A model generated the notes under the pieces. That model ran no database searches. It was given only the letters and a program-made list of their open reading frames with translations, and was not told where the DNA came from. Position numbers and translations under genes: made by a program. This document shows positions 28,133 through 37,828 of a stretch of DNA of 64,000 bases, piece by piece; positions within the stretch are counted from its first letter, which is position 1, and each line of letters begins with the position of its first letter. The stretch is from Cognatitamlana sp035818475 (GTDB lineage: Bacteria; Bacteroidota; Bacteroidia; Flavobacteriales; Flavobacteriaceae): positions 1,488,001 to 1,552,000 of the forward strand of contig NZ_JAYMGV010000001.1 in the NCBI RefSeq assembly GCF_035818475.1, in the 5' to 3' direction.

Positions 28133-29239
28133 TTGCTAAAATTGTTGAATATTAATAAGGTTTTAGCGGTGAAATCTTTTAAAACATTAAAAAACATTTT
28201 TCCTTTTAGTAAAAAACTTCCTTTAACTATTCCGGTCAAGTATCATGTTATATTTTGGTTGGGGTATTTCTTATTTAATTTTGTGAGATGGGGTAGTTAT
28301 TTTGATGATTATTGGTATTCATTAAAATCCAATCTGGTTGAATTTCCTATTCACATTATAATAGTTTATATTAATATCTATTATTTAATACCAAAGTTTG
28401 TTTTAAAGAAAAAGTACCTGTACTATGTGTTATCATTAGCTTTTATGTTAGCCATGGTTTATTTGGTAAGAACCGGTCTTAACTATTTGTTGGTGACTGA
28501 GGAGATTTGGCCTGAGGCAGAAGATTCTGCAAAGTTTTTGGAACTCAATCATTTTATAGCTGTTATTTTAGGTGAGCTATATGTTATAGCTTTTGCAACA
28601 TCAATAAAGCTGCTTATTGACTGGTCTGTTGAAAAAAGGAGAAATGAAGATTTGGCAAAATTACAAATGAGTACAGAACTCAAATATTTACGAACTCAAA
28701 TCCAGCCTCATTTTTTCTTTAATACATTAAATAACCTTTATGCTTTAACGCTACAAAAATCTGATAATGCTTCACTATTGGTGATTAAGTTGTCAGATAT
28801 GATGCAATATATATTATATGAAATAAAAAGTTCAAAGGCTAACTTACTGGAAGAGATTAATCATATAAACAATTTTATTGATATTGAGCGTTTGCGTTTT
28901 GAGAATAGGGTTGAAGCCGAAGTGAATATTACCGGTAATATTGAAGATATAAGTGTACCGCCACTACTACTATTATCATTTGTGGAGAATTGTTTTAAAC
29001 ACGGAATGAAGGGCAATGATAAATTGGAGATAAATATGAGTTTTGAAATTCAAAATAATGAGTATCTTGAGTTTACTATAACCAATAATTTTAACCCTGA
29101 TGTTGTAAAGGAAAAGAGTAGAGGTATTGGTAATGACAATGCTAAACGAAGACTGAAGTTATTGTTTTTCAATAACTTTATTTTAGACTCTAAAATTGAA
29201 GGAGAGACCTATAAATTATTCCTAAAAATCCCAGTTTGA
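28133..29239 (+). CDS. LytS-type sensor histidine kinase
   Basis: About 368 residues if the TTG at 28133 is used. No ATG occurs in frame between the stop codon at 28118-28120 and the membrane segments, so the start must be TTG (28133, 28142, 28145) or GTG (28169). Four hydrophobic segments occupy about 40-155. The His_kinase domain (PF06580 type) contains the QIQPHFFFNTLNNLYAL block with His193 and is followed by an HATPase-like end (SFVENCFKHGMKG, then SRGIGNDNAKRRL). It overlaps the following LytTR gene by one base (TGATG), a translationally coupled two-component pair. It probably senses an envelope or sugar signal and controls the divergent SusC/SusD genes. Confidence 0.9.
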   Translation: MLKLLNINKVLAVKSFKTLKNIFPFSKKLPLTIPVKYHVIFWLGYFLFNFVRWGSYFDDYWYSLKSNLVEFPIHIIIVYINIYYLIPKFVLKKKYLYYVLSLAFMLAMVYLVRTGLNYLLVTEEIWPEAEDSAKFLELNHFIAVILGELYVIAFATSIKLLIDWSVEKRRNEDLAKLQMSTELKYLRTQIQPHFFFNTLNNLYALTLQKSDNASLLVIKLSDMMQYILYEIKSSKANLLEEINHINNFIDIERLRFENRVEAEVNITGNIEDISVPPLLLLSFVENCFKHGMKGNDKLEINMSFEIQNNEYLEFTITNNFNPDVVKEKSRGIGNDNAKRRLKLLFFNNFILDSKIEGETYKLFLKIPV

Positions 29240-29964
29240 TGAAAATTAAATGCATTATAATTGACGATGAGCCCCTTGCTATTTCTGTGATTGAGAATCA
29301 TTTAAAGAATTTTGATCATGTTGAGATTGTAGAAACATTCAATAACCCTTTAAAAGCATATCGTGTTCTGGAACAAGAAAAGATTGATGTTATTTTTCTG
29401 GATATTAATATGCCACAAATGACCGGATTCACTTTTATTGAGAATCTTGGGTATAAGCCATTAATTGTTATAACAACGGCATATAGAGAATATGCTGTAA
29501 AGAGTTTTGAGTTAAATATTTTAGATTATTTGGTTAAACCCATTCCGTTTAATCGGTTTTTAAAGACCATTAATAAAATATATCAACAGGTTTATGTAAA
29601 TAGCAATACATCCGCTGATACTAGCTTACAGCAAGAACCACATATATTTTTAAAGGTAAATAAGAAACTTGTGAAAATAAATCTGAACGATATTTTGTAT
29701 ATAGAGAGCCTCAAGGATTATATAAAAGTTATTACGGCATTAGGTGATTATGTGGTACATAAAACGCTTTCAGCGATAACTGAAGAATTGCCTCAATCCA
29801 ATTTTATACGAGTCCATAGATCGTATACAGTTTCAATTAATAAGATTAATGCTTTAGAGGGAAATACTATAGAAATATCAAATAGAAAAATACCAATTGG
29901 ACGGAATTATACAAAACAGGCCAAAGTGCGAATTTTTAATATAAGCGACGATAAAGAAAAATAG
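29239..29964 (+). CDS. LytTR-family response regulator
   Basis: 241 residues from the ATG at 29239, which overlaps the kinase stop codon by one base. The receiver domain (about 1-115) has the acidic pair in IIDDEP and the phospho-acceptor Asp55 in FLDINMP. The LytTR DNA-binding domain (about 135-235) shows KVNKKLVKINLNDILYIESLKDY, FIRVHRSYTVS and IPIGRNY. It should bind pairs of short direct repeats, and a matching 9-12-9 repeat lies in the divergent SusC promoter region. The sugar permease gene follows after 27 bases. Confidence 0.95.
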   Translation: MKIKCIIIDDEPLAISVIENHLKNFDHVEIVETFNNPLKAYRVLEQEKIDVIFLDINMPQMTGFTFIENLGYKPLIVITTAYREYAVKSFELNILDYLVKPIPFNRFLKTINKIYQQVYVNSNTSADTSLQQEPHIFLKVNKKLVKINLNDILYIESLKDYIKVITALGDYVVHKTLSAITEELPQSNFIRVHRSYTVSINKINALEGNTIEISNRKIPIGRNYTKQAKVRIFNISDDKEK

Positions 29965-29991
29965 TTTACTAACAACATTTAAATTATAACC

Positions 29992-31323
29992 ATGTCAAAT
30001 AATCAAGAAATGTCACCACAACCTAAAAACAATACCCTAGTCCCAATACTCATTATTGCAGGGCTATTTTTTATTTTTGGATTTGTTACATGGATAAACG
30101 GGGCGCTCATCCCTTTTATGAAAACTATTAATGAGCTTACAGATGCACAATCTTATTTGGTAGCTTCAGCATCCTATATTTCATTTGTTGTAATGGCCTT
30201 ACCTGCATCTTATATAATCAATAAGGTTGGTTATAAAAAGGGTATGTCATTGGGTTTAATCATTATGGCATTGGGCGCTTTGGTTTTTATTCCTGCTGCT
30301 GGAGCCAGAACATACTGGATGTTTTTAACCGCAATTTTTATTCAAGGTGCTGGTATGACCTTGTTGCAAACAGCATCAAATCCATATATCACTATTTTGG
30401 GGCCTATGGAATCAGCTGCAAAGCGTATAGCTATTATGGGAATTGCCAATAAAGTGGCTGGTGCGTTAGGTTCCGTGATTTTTGGAGCCCTCCTGTTATC
30501 TGGTATTGATGACATTAAAGAAAAGTTAACCTTTGTTGATGACACTGAAAAGGCTGATTTATTAAATACTATGGCAGACAGTGTTGTTACACCTTATATA
30601 GCCATGGCAGTTGTTCTGTTCATATTAGGAGGCTTAATTAGAAAAGCACCCTTACCCCATGTTGAGGCTAAGCCTATTAAAGCATCAGAAACCGGAGGGA
30701 AAACCAAATCCAGTATTTTTCAATTTCCACATTTATGGCTGGGGGTATTAGCCCTGTTTGTATATGTTGGTGTTGAAGTAATTGCAGGAGATACTATTAT
30801 TGCCTATGGGATTTCATTGGATATCCCGGTAAGCCAGGCTAAGTTTTTTACATTATTTACACTTATGGCCATGGTAGCAACTTATGCCTTGGGTGTCTTT
30901 TTAATCCCTAAATATATAAGTCAGGCTTTTGCATTAAAGGCTAGTGCTATTCTGGGTATTATATTGTCATTTTGTATAGTAAATACAAGTGGTTTTGCTT
31001 CAGTACTTTTTGTGGCATCATTAGGTATTGCTAATGCTTTGGTTTGGCCGGCTGTTTGGCCTTTAGCTCTAAATGGTCTTGGTAAATTCACTAAAACGGC
31101 TTCGGCCTTACTTATTATGGCCATTTCTGGGGGAGCTATACTACCACCATTATATGGAAAGCTGGTAGACATTAAAAAAGAACAATTAATAGAAACCGGT
31201 ATGGATAGCGTTATAGCAACAGCTGATTCTGCATCATTTGGTTATTGGGTTTTACTGCCTTGCTATTGTATAATCTTATATTACGCATTCTGGGGGCATA
31301 AAGTAGGCTTAAAACAAGATTGA
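29992..31323 (+). CDS. MFS sugar:H+ symporter of the FucP/NagP type
   Basis: 443 residues, about 12 hydrophobic helices, no signal peptide. The opening FFIFGFVTWINGALIPFMK and the GMTLLQTASNPYITILGP block are hallmarks of the fucose/glucose-galactose permease family, which includes the Bacteroidota GlcNAc permease NagP. The assignment to GlcNAc rests on neighbours: GH20, NagB/PIG-L and NagX. It lies 27 bases after the LytTR gene. The next gene starts 11 bases after its stop codon. The upstream gap contains one AACAACATT copy at 29971-29979, the same nonamer as in the SusC promoter region. Confidence 0.85.
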   Translation: MSNNQEMSPQPKNNTLVPILIIAGLFFIFGFVTWINGALIPFMKTINELTDAQSYLVASASYISFVVMALPASYIINKVGYKKGMSLGLIIMALGALVFIPAAGARTYWMFLTAIFIQGAGMTLLQTASNPYITILGPMESAAKRIAIMGIANKVAGALGSVIFGALLLSGIDDIKEKLTFVDDTEKADLLNTMADSVVTPYIAMAVVLFILGGLIRKAPLPHVEAKPIKASETGGKTKSSIFQFPHLWLGVLALFVYVGVEVIAGDTIIAYGISLDIPVSQAKFFTLFTLMAMVATYALGVFLIPKYISQAFALKASAILGIILSFCIVNTSGFASVLFVASLGIANALVWPAVWPLALNGLGKFTKTASALLIMAISGGAILPPLYGKLVDIKKEQLIETGMDSVIATADSASFGYWVLLPCYCIILYYAFWGHKVGLKQD

Positions 31324-31334
31324 TTAATACTATT

Positions 31335-32432
31335 ATGAATGAAAAAAGGCGAATAGAATCTGTTGATGTTTTAAGAGGTTTTACAATTATTGCCATGATT
31401 TTGGTGAATACTCCAGGGAGTTGGAGTCATGTCTATGCCCCTTTATTACATGCCGAATGGCATGGGCTTACACCAACAGATTTAATATTTCCCTTCTTTT
31501 TATTTATTGTTGGGATCTCCATTTATTTTGCCTATAAGAATAAAATACCTTCTAAAACGGTTTATAAAAAGATTCTGGTAAGAAGCGTAAAGTTAATTGG
31601 CTTAGGTTTGTTTTTAAATCTGTTTGTGCCTTATTTTCCGTTTATAACGGATTTAGAAACCGTGCGTTTTCCCGGAGTTTTACAAAGAATAGGTGTAGTA
31701 TTTTTAATAGCTTCTGTACTTTATCTTAATTGCAATTGGAAAGCTTTATTAGGGTTAAGTATAGTGGTCCTGGTTGGGTATTGGTTGTTTCTTGGGTTTT
31801 TTCCCTTTCCAAATGAACATGGAATGTTACCAACATTTGATAGAGCTCCAAATAATTGGGCAAATTACATAGATTTAAAAATTTTAGGAGCACATATGTG
31901 GCAACCGGATTATGATCCTGAAGGTGTATTGAGTACTTTACCAGCTGTTGTAACTTGTATTTCGGGAATTTTAATAGGGAAGTTGTTAGATGGGCTTACC
32001 CGGGTAAAACCGTTGTTTCTGATTGCTTTGGTATTACTAATTTCCGGCTATGCTTTTGATTACTATTTTCCTATTAACAAAGCCATTTGGAGCAGTAGTT
32101 TTGTTTTGGTAACCACCGGTTGGGGTGTCTTTTTATTGGGGGTTATCTATTATCTTATAGATATTAAGCAGTATACATTAGGACGTATTTTTAAGTACAT
32201 AGGTGTTAATGCTATTACTGTTTATTTTCTGTCCAGCTTTATATCTAAATGCATGTATATGATTAAGATTGAAGCGGGTAAAAGTGTGCATGCCTGGCTT
32301 TATGAAACTGTGTTTACCTATGATTTTTTAAGCCCAAAGTTTTCTTCCCTTTTATATGCTTTGGTAGTTGCTACAGTTTATTCGTTACTGGCTTATTATA
32401 TGTTTAAGAAAAAGATCTTTATCAAGGTTTGA
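31335..32432 (+). CDS. NagX-like membrane protein (DUF5009/HGSNAT-type acyltransferase fold)
   Basis: 365 residues from the ATG at 31335; a TTG at 31320 would overlap the permease and is not preferred. It opens with RIESVDVLRGFTIIAMILVN, then HAEWHGLTPTDLIFPFFLFIVG, the signature shared by NagX and heparan-alpha-glucosaminide N-acetyltransferase relatives. About ten hydrophobic helices follow. In Bacteroidota the gene is frequent in GlcNAc-use loci. Its exact reaction is not settled; transmembrane acetyl transfer to glucosamine is one suggestion from the family. It is the last gene of this operon. Confidence 0.85.
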   Translation: MNEKRRIESVDVLRGFTIIAMILVNTPGSWSHVYAPLLHAEWHGLTPTDLIFPFFLFIVGISIYFAYKNKIPSKTVYKKILVRSVKLIGLGLFLNLFVPYFPFITDLETVRFPGVLQRIGVVFLIASVLYLNCNWKALLGLSIVVLVGYWLFLGFFPFPNEHGMLPTFDRAPNNWANYIDLKILGAHMWQPDYDPEGVLSTLPAVVTCISGILIGKLLDGLTRVKPLFLIALVLLISGYAFDYYFPINKAIWSSSFVLVTTGWGVFLLGVIYYLIDIKQYTLGRIFKYIGVNAITVYFLSSFISKCMYMIKIEAGKSVHAWLYETVFTYDFLSPKFSSLLYALVVATVYSLLAYYMFKKKIFIKV

Positions 32433-32614
32433 TATTAATTACTTTAAGCTTAAAATAGGGTTTTCAAATAGCTTTTTTTAATGTATTTGTAATTTGATTT
32501 TGAATATTTTTTGATTGCATTATATGTAACATTTGTTACATATAAATTTTGCTTTTAATTGTATCTATGCGGTTCTTAATTCTTACTTGGAATTTAGAAA
32601 ATTAATAGCTAATG

Positions 32615-32645
32615 AGGCGTTTACAATATTGTAGACGCCTTTTTA
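32615..32645 (+). terminator. intrinsic terminator after the NagX-like gene
   Basis: Eleven-base arms (AGGCGTTTACA and TGTAGACGCCT, one G-T pair) with a four-base loop, followed by TTTTAG. It lies about 180 bases after the stop codon. Confidence 0.8.
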
Positions 32646-32710
32646 GTTTGTAATGTTTTGATTTTCAGGAATTTGTATGAGGTGTAAGTGTGGCAAGTTT
32701 ACCAATGAAA

Positions 32711-32738
32711 AAAGGGAAGCTGATCAGCTTCCCTTTTT
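32711..32738 (-). terminator. bidirectional terminator for the TonB-dependent receptor gene
   Basis: A perfect 26-base palindrome with arms of 13 bases starting AAAGGGAAGC, flanked by A residues on one side and T residues on the other. It lies 20 bases downstream of the receptor stop codon and works in either direction. Confidence 0.85.
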
Positions 32739-32758
32739 GTAATTATAAAGTGTTTATA

Positions 32759-35317
32759 TTATTTAAAATGTTTATTACCCTCAAATTCTTTTTCTTTTTT
32801 CTTCTTGCCATTCATATTTAAGGTATAGCTTACTCCCAATTCTACTATTGGGCCATTACGGGTGTATTCCGTTTCCTGATAGAAGATCTGCTCATTAGAA
32901 CTGTTAAAAGCATTCGTGTCCAGTCCTTCCAGATTTGAACTGAAAATATCTAATCCTCTAAGCGAAAAATCCCAGCCTTCTAATGATTTTGGTTTATAAT
33001 TTATAGCTGCATTGGCCATGGCAAACCTGGCATTTGCTCCTTGAGAAGTCACTGTATTAGATTTGATATTATAATCAAAACTAAATTTTAAGGGATCTGA
33101 AATATTTAGGTTTAAGTTTCCTTTTAATGTCCAGTTGGTGCTGGAGGTATTTACAGCATATCCAAAAACATCACCTTTAATTTTGAAATGGTATAATGAT
33201 CCGCCAAGAAATATTTTACCAAATGATCCGGTTACAATATTGGCATTTAATTCAGCTCCTAAAGAGGTTGAATTTCCGGCATTGGTATAACTTCGTATTA
33301 ATACATTTTCCTGAAGTATATCATGAACATCAGAATTTTCAATGCTTGTAGTGGTTGTATTTACTCTAAATACGGCATTGTCTGTTCCTCTGTAAAACCC
33401 GGTTAAACTCAATGTATGACTATTGCCTATCTTAGTGTCATAGGTCAGTTCAGCATTGTTTAAATATTCAGCTTCAAGATTTGGATCTCCCAATACATAG
33501 ACCTCAAAATGGCGACGGTATAAAAATGGCGCTAAGTTTGTAACTGACGGACGGTTAACACGTCTGCTGGCTGCCAGAATTAATTTGTCATTTTCAGATA
33601 TTGGATAACTTAAATGAGCAGAAGGGAAAACGTCTAATTTTCTATCTTTATAGTTAGGCTGCCCTGCATTATCAAATAATGTTAAATAATCCGTGTTGCT
33701 TACATCCATGCTTTGATCACCATATTCAGTTCTTAATCCCAAAATGTAATCCAGTTTACCTGTTTTTCCTGTGTAATCTACATAGGCAGCATAGACCGTA
33801 CGTGTTAAATCAATGGAATTATCCAGATCTTTGGTAACTAAAGTGTTATTAAACTTAAAATCTCCGGCAATGTTGGCATAGTTGGTTTGTGCACCAAAGC
33901 TTAAAACGTCAGTCTCATTAATGTCTTTTGAATAGTCTATAGCGAATCTAAATCCTTTAAGCGGTGTACTATCTGACAATGAATACTCTTGTTCTACAAC
34001 AGATCCGGCTTCATCGGTATCAGGATCATAACTGTAGTTTTCGTTTACAAGTGCTCTGCTTAAATCTGAAGTCTCATAGGTAGCAGCAATTTTTAAATTT
34101 GAGGTGTCATTAAAATCGATAGAATAATCGGCATTAAGGGTATGGTATTTTCCATACCTGTTATCTATGTTAGGGTTGTAAATCCAGGTTTCAGAAGCAT
34201 CATCTTTATTTGACTTATCGGCGTCAGCAAAAAAGTTGTTATATACATAATAAGCAGCTCTTCCTGCAGTTCTGTTTCCATAAAAATAAGATAATGCAAG
34301 GGCGTCTCTTTCGCCAAGATCAAAATCTATACCGGCATTTGCTGAATAATATTCATACCATTCCGGGCGTTCTCCTGCTGCAACCATGTGGAAATATTCG
34401 CCTTCAGGCTCTTTTACCAACACACGGGCATCTCCGGATCTTTTGCCGTTTACATTCTTTTTATTATAATTAAATCCCCCATATAAAGACACTTTTTTTG
34501 TATTGTAAACCAGGTTTAAGCCGCCTCCATATCTGTCATCATTCATTCCGTAACCACTGTATTTATCTGTTTTATTAGCCCACGGAGCACCTCCAATCAA
34601 ACCATTAGCCGAAATTGATAAACCTTCAACACCTTTTGTTTTAGTGCTAATATTTATAATTCCTCCTTTACCCTGAGCATCAAAGCGCGCTGTTGGTACA
34701 GTAATAACATCAACTTTATTTATAGAATTAGCAGCAATTTGATTTAATAAGGTATTGGCATCCATTTGGGTTGGCTTGCCATTTAAATACACCATAAAAT
34801 CTGATGTGCCTCTTACAGAAACATTCCCACTTGGGTCTACAGAAACTGATGGAAGCCTGTTTAATACATCGGCAGCATTACCACCTTTTGCAGTTTCAAA
34901 ATCATTAGTGCTATATGTTTTTCTGTCTATACCTGTTGAAGCTGTTTTTTTAACGGCTTTTACAGTAACTTCATTAAGTGCTTCTAATTGTGGTTTTAAA
35001 TTAACCACGCCCACATTTACATCAGGGGTGTTTTTGGTGAGCAATATGTTATCTAAGTTAATGGTTTGATAACCAATAAAAGAAATTTGAACACTGTAGG
35101 TGCCTAGTTTTAAGTTTTCAATTTCAAATGTTCCATCGTCAGATGATATCCCTCCCTTTACGGTTTCTGATGAATCATCAAGAATAACAACGGTTGCAAA
35201 AGGTACCGGCTCATTGGACTCATCATCAATTATGGAACCGCTAATATCTCCTCTTTGGGCAAAAACAAGATGTGTAAATAAAAAAAGGAGTGTTAATAAA
35301 GAAAATTTAGTATTCAT
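32759..35317 (-). CDS. TonB-dependent outer-membrane receptor (beta-barrel family 3 type)
   Basis: 852 residues. The signal peptide ends near LVFAQ (residue 21). A carboxypeptidase-regulatory-like domain follows (about 24-110, with EPVPFATVVILDD), then a plug (about 130-225, with GNAADVLNRLPSVSVDPSGNVSVRG and AQGKGGIINISTK) and a 22-strand-type barrel ending in VELGVSYTLNM. It lacks a SusD partner, so it is not a classical SusC. Substrate unknown. It is flanked by an AraC gene and, further on, a LacI gene, either of which may control it. Confidence 0.9.
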   Translation of the reverse strand: MNTKFSLLTLLFLFTHLVFAQRGDISGSIIDDESNEPVPFATVVILDDSSETVKGGISSDDGTFEIENLKLGTYSVQISFIGYQTINLDNILLTKNTPDVNVGVVNLKPQLEALNEVTVKAVKKTASTGIDRKTYSTNDFETAKGGNAADVLNRLPSVSVDPSGNVSVRGTSDFMVYLNGKPTQMDANTLLNQIAANSINKVDVITVPTARFDAQGKGGIINISTKTKGVEGLSISANGLIGGAPWANKTDKYSGYGMNDDRYGGGLNLVYNTKKVSLYGGFNYNKKNVNGKRSGDARVLVKEPEGEYFHMVAAGERPEWYEYYSANAGIDFDLGERDALALSYFYGNRTAGRAAYYVYNNFFADADKSNKDDASETWIYNPNIDNRYGKYHTLNADYSIDFNDTSNLKIAATYETSDLSRALVNENYSYDPDTDEAGSVVEQEYSLSDSTPLKGFRFAIDYSKDINETDVLSFGAQTNYANIAGDFKFNNTLVTKDLDNSIDLTRTVYAAYVDYTGKTGKLDYILGLRTEYGDQSMDVSNTDYLTLFDNAGQPNYKDRKLDVFPSAHLSYPISENDKLILAASRRVNRPSVTNLAPFLYRRHFEVYVLGDPNLEAEYLNNAELTYDTKIGNSHTLSLTGFYRGTDNAVFRVNTTTTSIENSDVHDILQENVLIRSYTNAGNSTSLGAELNANIVTGSFGKIFLGGSLYHFKIKGDVFGYAVNTSSTNWTLKGNLNLNISDPLKFSFDYNIKSNTVTSQGANARFAMANAAINYKPKSLEGWDFSLRGLDIFSSNLEGLDTNAFNSSNEQIFYQETEYTRNGPIVELGVSYTLNMNGKKKKEKEFEGNKHFK

Positions 35318-35433
35318 ACTTATGTATTTAATTTAGCCTTTAGGCGTGCAAATTAATGCTATTATGTTTGATTTTGCGCAAAACTATACCCTTAATACTT
35401 GAGAAATTGGTCTTTTTGAAAAGTTTATGGTCT

Positions 35434-36249
35434 TTAATTAAGGTTTTCATTTTTAAAGTTACTGGGGGTGTGCCCAACATGCCTTTTAAAATACTTGGTA
35501 AAATGAGAATTATCTTTGAAGGATAAAGAGTATGCTATTTCTGAAATGTTTTTGTTGGTATACAATAATAGACGCTTGGCTTCTCTTAAAATAAATTCTG
35601 AAATGACCTCAGAAGCTGATTTACTACATTCGTTTCTGCAATTTATATTTAAATTCTGAGGGCTTGTATTTAATAGTTTGGCATAGTACTCAACATTATT
35701 AGAAAGGTTGTCCTGGCTGGAAAGCAATTCGGTAAATTGTTGATATATGGATTGGTTAGGATTTTTTTCCTTTGGTTGAAATTGAAGTATTTTACTTAAT
35801 AAGGCTTTGAGCAATCCTTCAATAATAGTATTAGATTGCTTTGCGTTTTGATATTCATTAACCAGTAAATGAAACAGTTGTTCAACCGTATTACTGTCTT
35901 TAGGTGTTAAATGAGTAAACGAAGTTATTTTAATAAGTAGTTGCTTGATCTCAATATCTAAACAGTTTTCTATAAAAGACTTTTTAATGATAATAACAAA
36001 ACCTTTTGGTTCTGAAGTAATATCCCAAAAATGAACCTGCTCTTTTCTAACAACAAAAAAGATTGGAACATCTTTTTTTATTTCAATTTTTGAATTATCT
36101 ATAACATGATATCCGCTTGCTTGAGTAAAATACACAAATTCAAGATATTTGTTGTGTTTATGAGGAGCCGTTTTTCTAATACTCTTTTTAAAAGGTTCAA
36201 TTTTAATAGTATCGTATGAGGCGGTTTTGTCTTTTGTTTTGAACTCCAT
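35434..36249 (-). CDS. AraC-family transcriptional regulator
   Basis: 271 residues. The N-terminal half looks cupin-like (YLEFVYFTQASGYHVID, KKDVPIFFVVRKEQVHFWD). The C-terminal AraC helix-turn-helix pair spans about 170-265 (LNTSPQNLNINCRNECSKS, then NISEIAYSLSFKDNSHFTKYFK and HVGHTPSNFK). It lies 116 bases upstream of the TonB-dependent receptor gene on the same strand and is divergent from the LacI gene. The likely target is the receptor, but no operator was identified. Confidence 0.92.
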   Translation of the reverse strand: MEFKTKDKTASYDTIKIEPFKKSIRKTAPHKHNKYLEFVYFTQASGYHVIDNSKIEIKKDVPIFFVVRKEQVHFWDITSEPKGFVIIIKKSFIENCLDIEIKQLLIKITSFTHLTPKDSNTVEQLFHLLVNEYQNAKQSNTIIEGLLKALLSKILQFQPKEKNPNQSIYQQFTELLSSQDNLSNNVEYYAKLLNTSPQNLNINCRNECSKSASEVISEFILREAKRLLLYTNKNISEIAYSLSFKDNSHFTKYFKRHVGHTPSNFKNENLN

Positions 36250-36490
36250 TATGTCTTAATATACTGTGTAAATTAAATCCTGAAAAACACATAAATCATT
36301 TGAAGGATTACTAAATGACTCCATAAATAATAAAAGGTTTAATTTAAGTATAAAATAGATTGAATTTTAAAGAAAGTTTATTTTTAAATAAAATTGCCTG
36401 GAATTTTTGTAATAACTTATTTTAGACACAAACATTTTGCAAAAGTTATTTTGTAAATTGCGTTACTTTATATTTTATGCATTTACCTGT

Positions 36491-37492
36491 ATGGTTACTT
36501 TAAAACAATTAGCAAAAGAATTAAACGTTTCAATTTCTACAGTCTCTAAGGCCTTAAATAATAGTGATGAGATTGGAGAAGAAACGGTTAGGCGTGTTAA
36601 GGAGTTAGCTGAATTATATAATTATAAACCAAACAAGGTTGCATTAAGTTTAAAACAAAATCAAACCAAGACCATAGGAGTTATTATACCCAATATACTA
36701 AACCGGTTTTTAGCTAAGGTGTTATTTGGTATAGAAAGAGAAGCTAATAAGCATGGGTATAATATTATTACCTGTATATCAAATGAGTCTTTAGATAAAG
36801 AAAAAGAAAGCCTTCAGTTGTTGGCAAATGGGAGTGTAGATGGTTTTATTTTATCTGTAGCTCAGGAATCTCAGGTAAAAAATGAAATAGAGCATTTTAA
36901 AAGAACCATTAGTCAGGGTTTACCAATAGTTATGTTTGATAGGGTAGCTCATGATGTGTTATGTGATAAAGTTATAGTTGATGATTTTGAATCAACATAT
37001 AATGCTACCAAAAGCTTAATAGCAGAAAAGCGAAAAAGAATTGCTTTTATTAGCAATATTAATGATATCAGTGTTGGTAAATTAAGAGAGCATGGTTATA
37101 ATAAGGCTATTTTAGAGGAAGGTCAGGAGCCTTTGGTTTTAAAAATTAAAAAGAAGGACGATCATCAAAAAAAGATAAAATCGTTCTTCAAAAAGAATAA
37201 ACAAATTGATGGTGTTATTGCTGCTGATAGTTCTTCCGGGGTTATTGCACTTAATGTAGCTATTGATTTTGGGAAGAAAGTACCTAAGGACATATCAGTG
37301 GTTGGTTTTGCCAGTAAATCAGATTCAAATCATACCATTCCTAAGTTAACAACAATCAGGCAGCATGCTAAGATTATAGGCTCAAAAGCAGCAGAATTAC
37401 TTATTGAAAGAATACAAAATGTGTCTCCAGGAGAGGATGTTAAAACTAAAATTGTTAAAACAAGCCTGGTGAAAAACAAGTCTACTTTATAA
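36491..37492 (+). CDS. LacI-family transcriptional regulator
   Basis: 333 residues from the ATG at 36491. The frame continues upstream to a TTG at 36437, but LacI proteins begin with the helix-turn-helix, as here: VTLKQLAKELNVSISTVSKALNN. The hinge follows, then a periplasmic-binding-like effector domain (about 60-330, with TKTIGVIIPNILNRFLAKVLFGIEREA, PIVMFDR and DGVIAADSSSGVIALNVA). It should bind a sugar or sugar phosphate. Targets are unknown. A pair of ATCGAT-centred repeats lies 23-53 bases after its stop codon. Confidence 0.93.
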   Translation: MVTLKQLAKELNVSISTVSKALNNSDEIGEETVRRVKELAELYNYKPNKVALSLKQNQTKTIGVIIPNILNRFLAKVLFGIEREANKHGYNIITCISNESLDKEKESLQLLANGSVDGFILSVAQESQVKNEIEHFKRTISQGLPIVMFDRVAHDVLCDKVIVDDFESTYNATKSLIAEKRKRIAFISNINDISVGKLREHGYNKAILEEGQEPLVLKIKKKDDHQKKIKSFFKKNKQIDGVIAADSSSGVIALNVAIDFGKKVPKDISVVGFASKSDSNHTIPKLTTIRQHAKIIGSKAAELLIERIQNVSPGEDVKTKIVKTSLVKNKSTL

Positions 37493-37828
37493 GTTTTTTC
37501 ATCCAAAACAACACTTAATCGATAAAATAATACATTTAATCGATATTTTTATTATATTTTGTTGTATCTAACATATTTTAGCAGTTCTTAGTAAGCGCCC
37601 CAATAATTCCCTAAGTTTATTTAAGAAAAATTAATCCATTTTTGACCATAAGGTCATATTCCCTCAAGTATATAAAATTGATGCAGGTTTGTGTGTTCAA
37701 TTTTTAAGTTAATTATCCATTTTTTCCCTCGTTTGAGATTTTGAATTTCAAAGTCTTTAACAATTTTGAGTATTTATTTTTTTAAAAATAATAAGAGAAA
37801 AACTGTTTAACCTTAAAAATTGAATAAT
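37493..37828. other. 336-base intergenic region between lacI and a small lipoprotein gene
   Basis: It holds two direct repeats of TTAATCGATA at 37515-37524 and 37536-37545 and a short TTTGAA/TTCAAA palindrome near 37740-37755. The rest is AT-rich and should contain the promoter of the small lipoprotein gene. No other gene is visible. Confidence 0.5.
37515..37545. promoter_or_regulatory. paired ATCGAT-centred repeats, possible LacI-type operator
   Basis: The decamer TTAATCGATA occurs twice with a 21-base period, two helical turns apart. The core ATCGAT is a palindrome with a central CG, a feature common in LacI-family operators. It lies directly after the LacI-family gene. No experiment or second locus in the window supports binding. 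Confidence 0.35.

Larger units (their letters stand above)
32433..32758. other. 326-base convergent intergenic region with two terminators
   Basis: The region lies between the stop codons of the NagX-like gene (+) and a TonB-dependent receptor gene (-). It contains two strong hairpins at 32615-32645 and 32711-32738 and no credible gene. A short GTAACATTTGTTAC inverted repeat (GTAACA and TGTTAC) occurs near 32526-32539. Confidence 0.6.

Noticed and set aside
36437..36490. Upstream TTG extension of the LacI-family gene
   Set aside because: LacI proteins begin with the helix-turn-helix, which starts right after the ATG at 36491. The extension is hydrophobic and not family-like.
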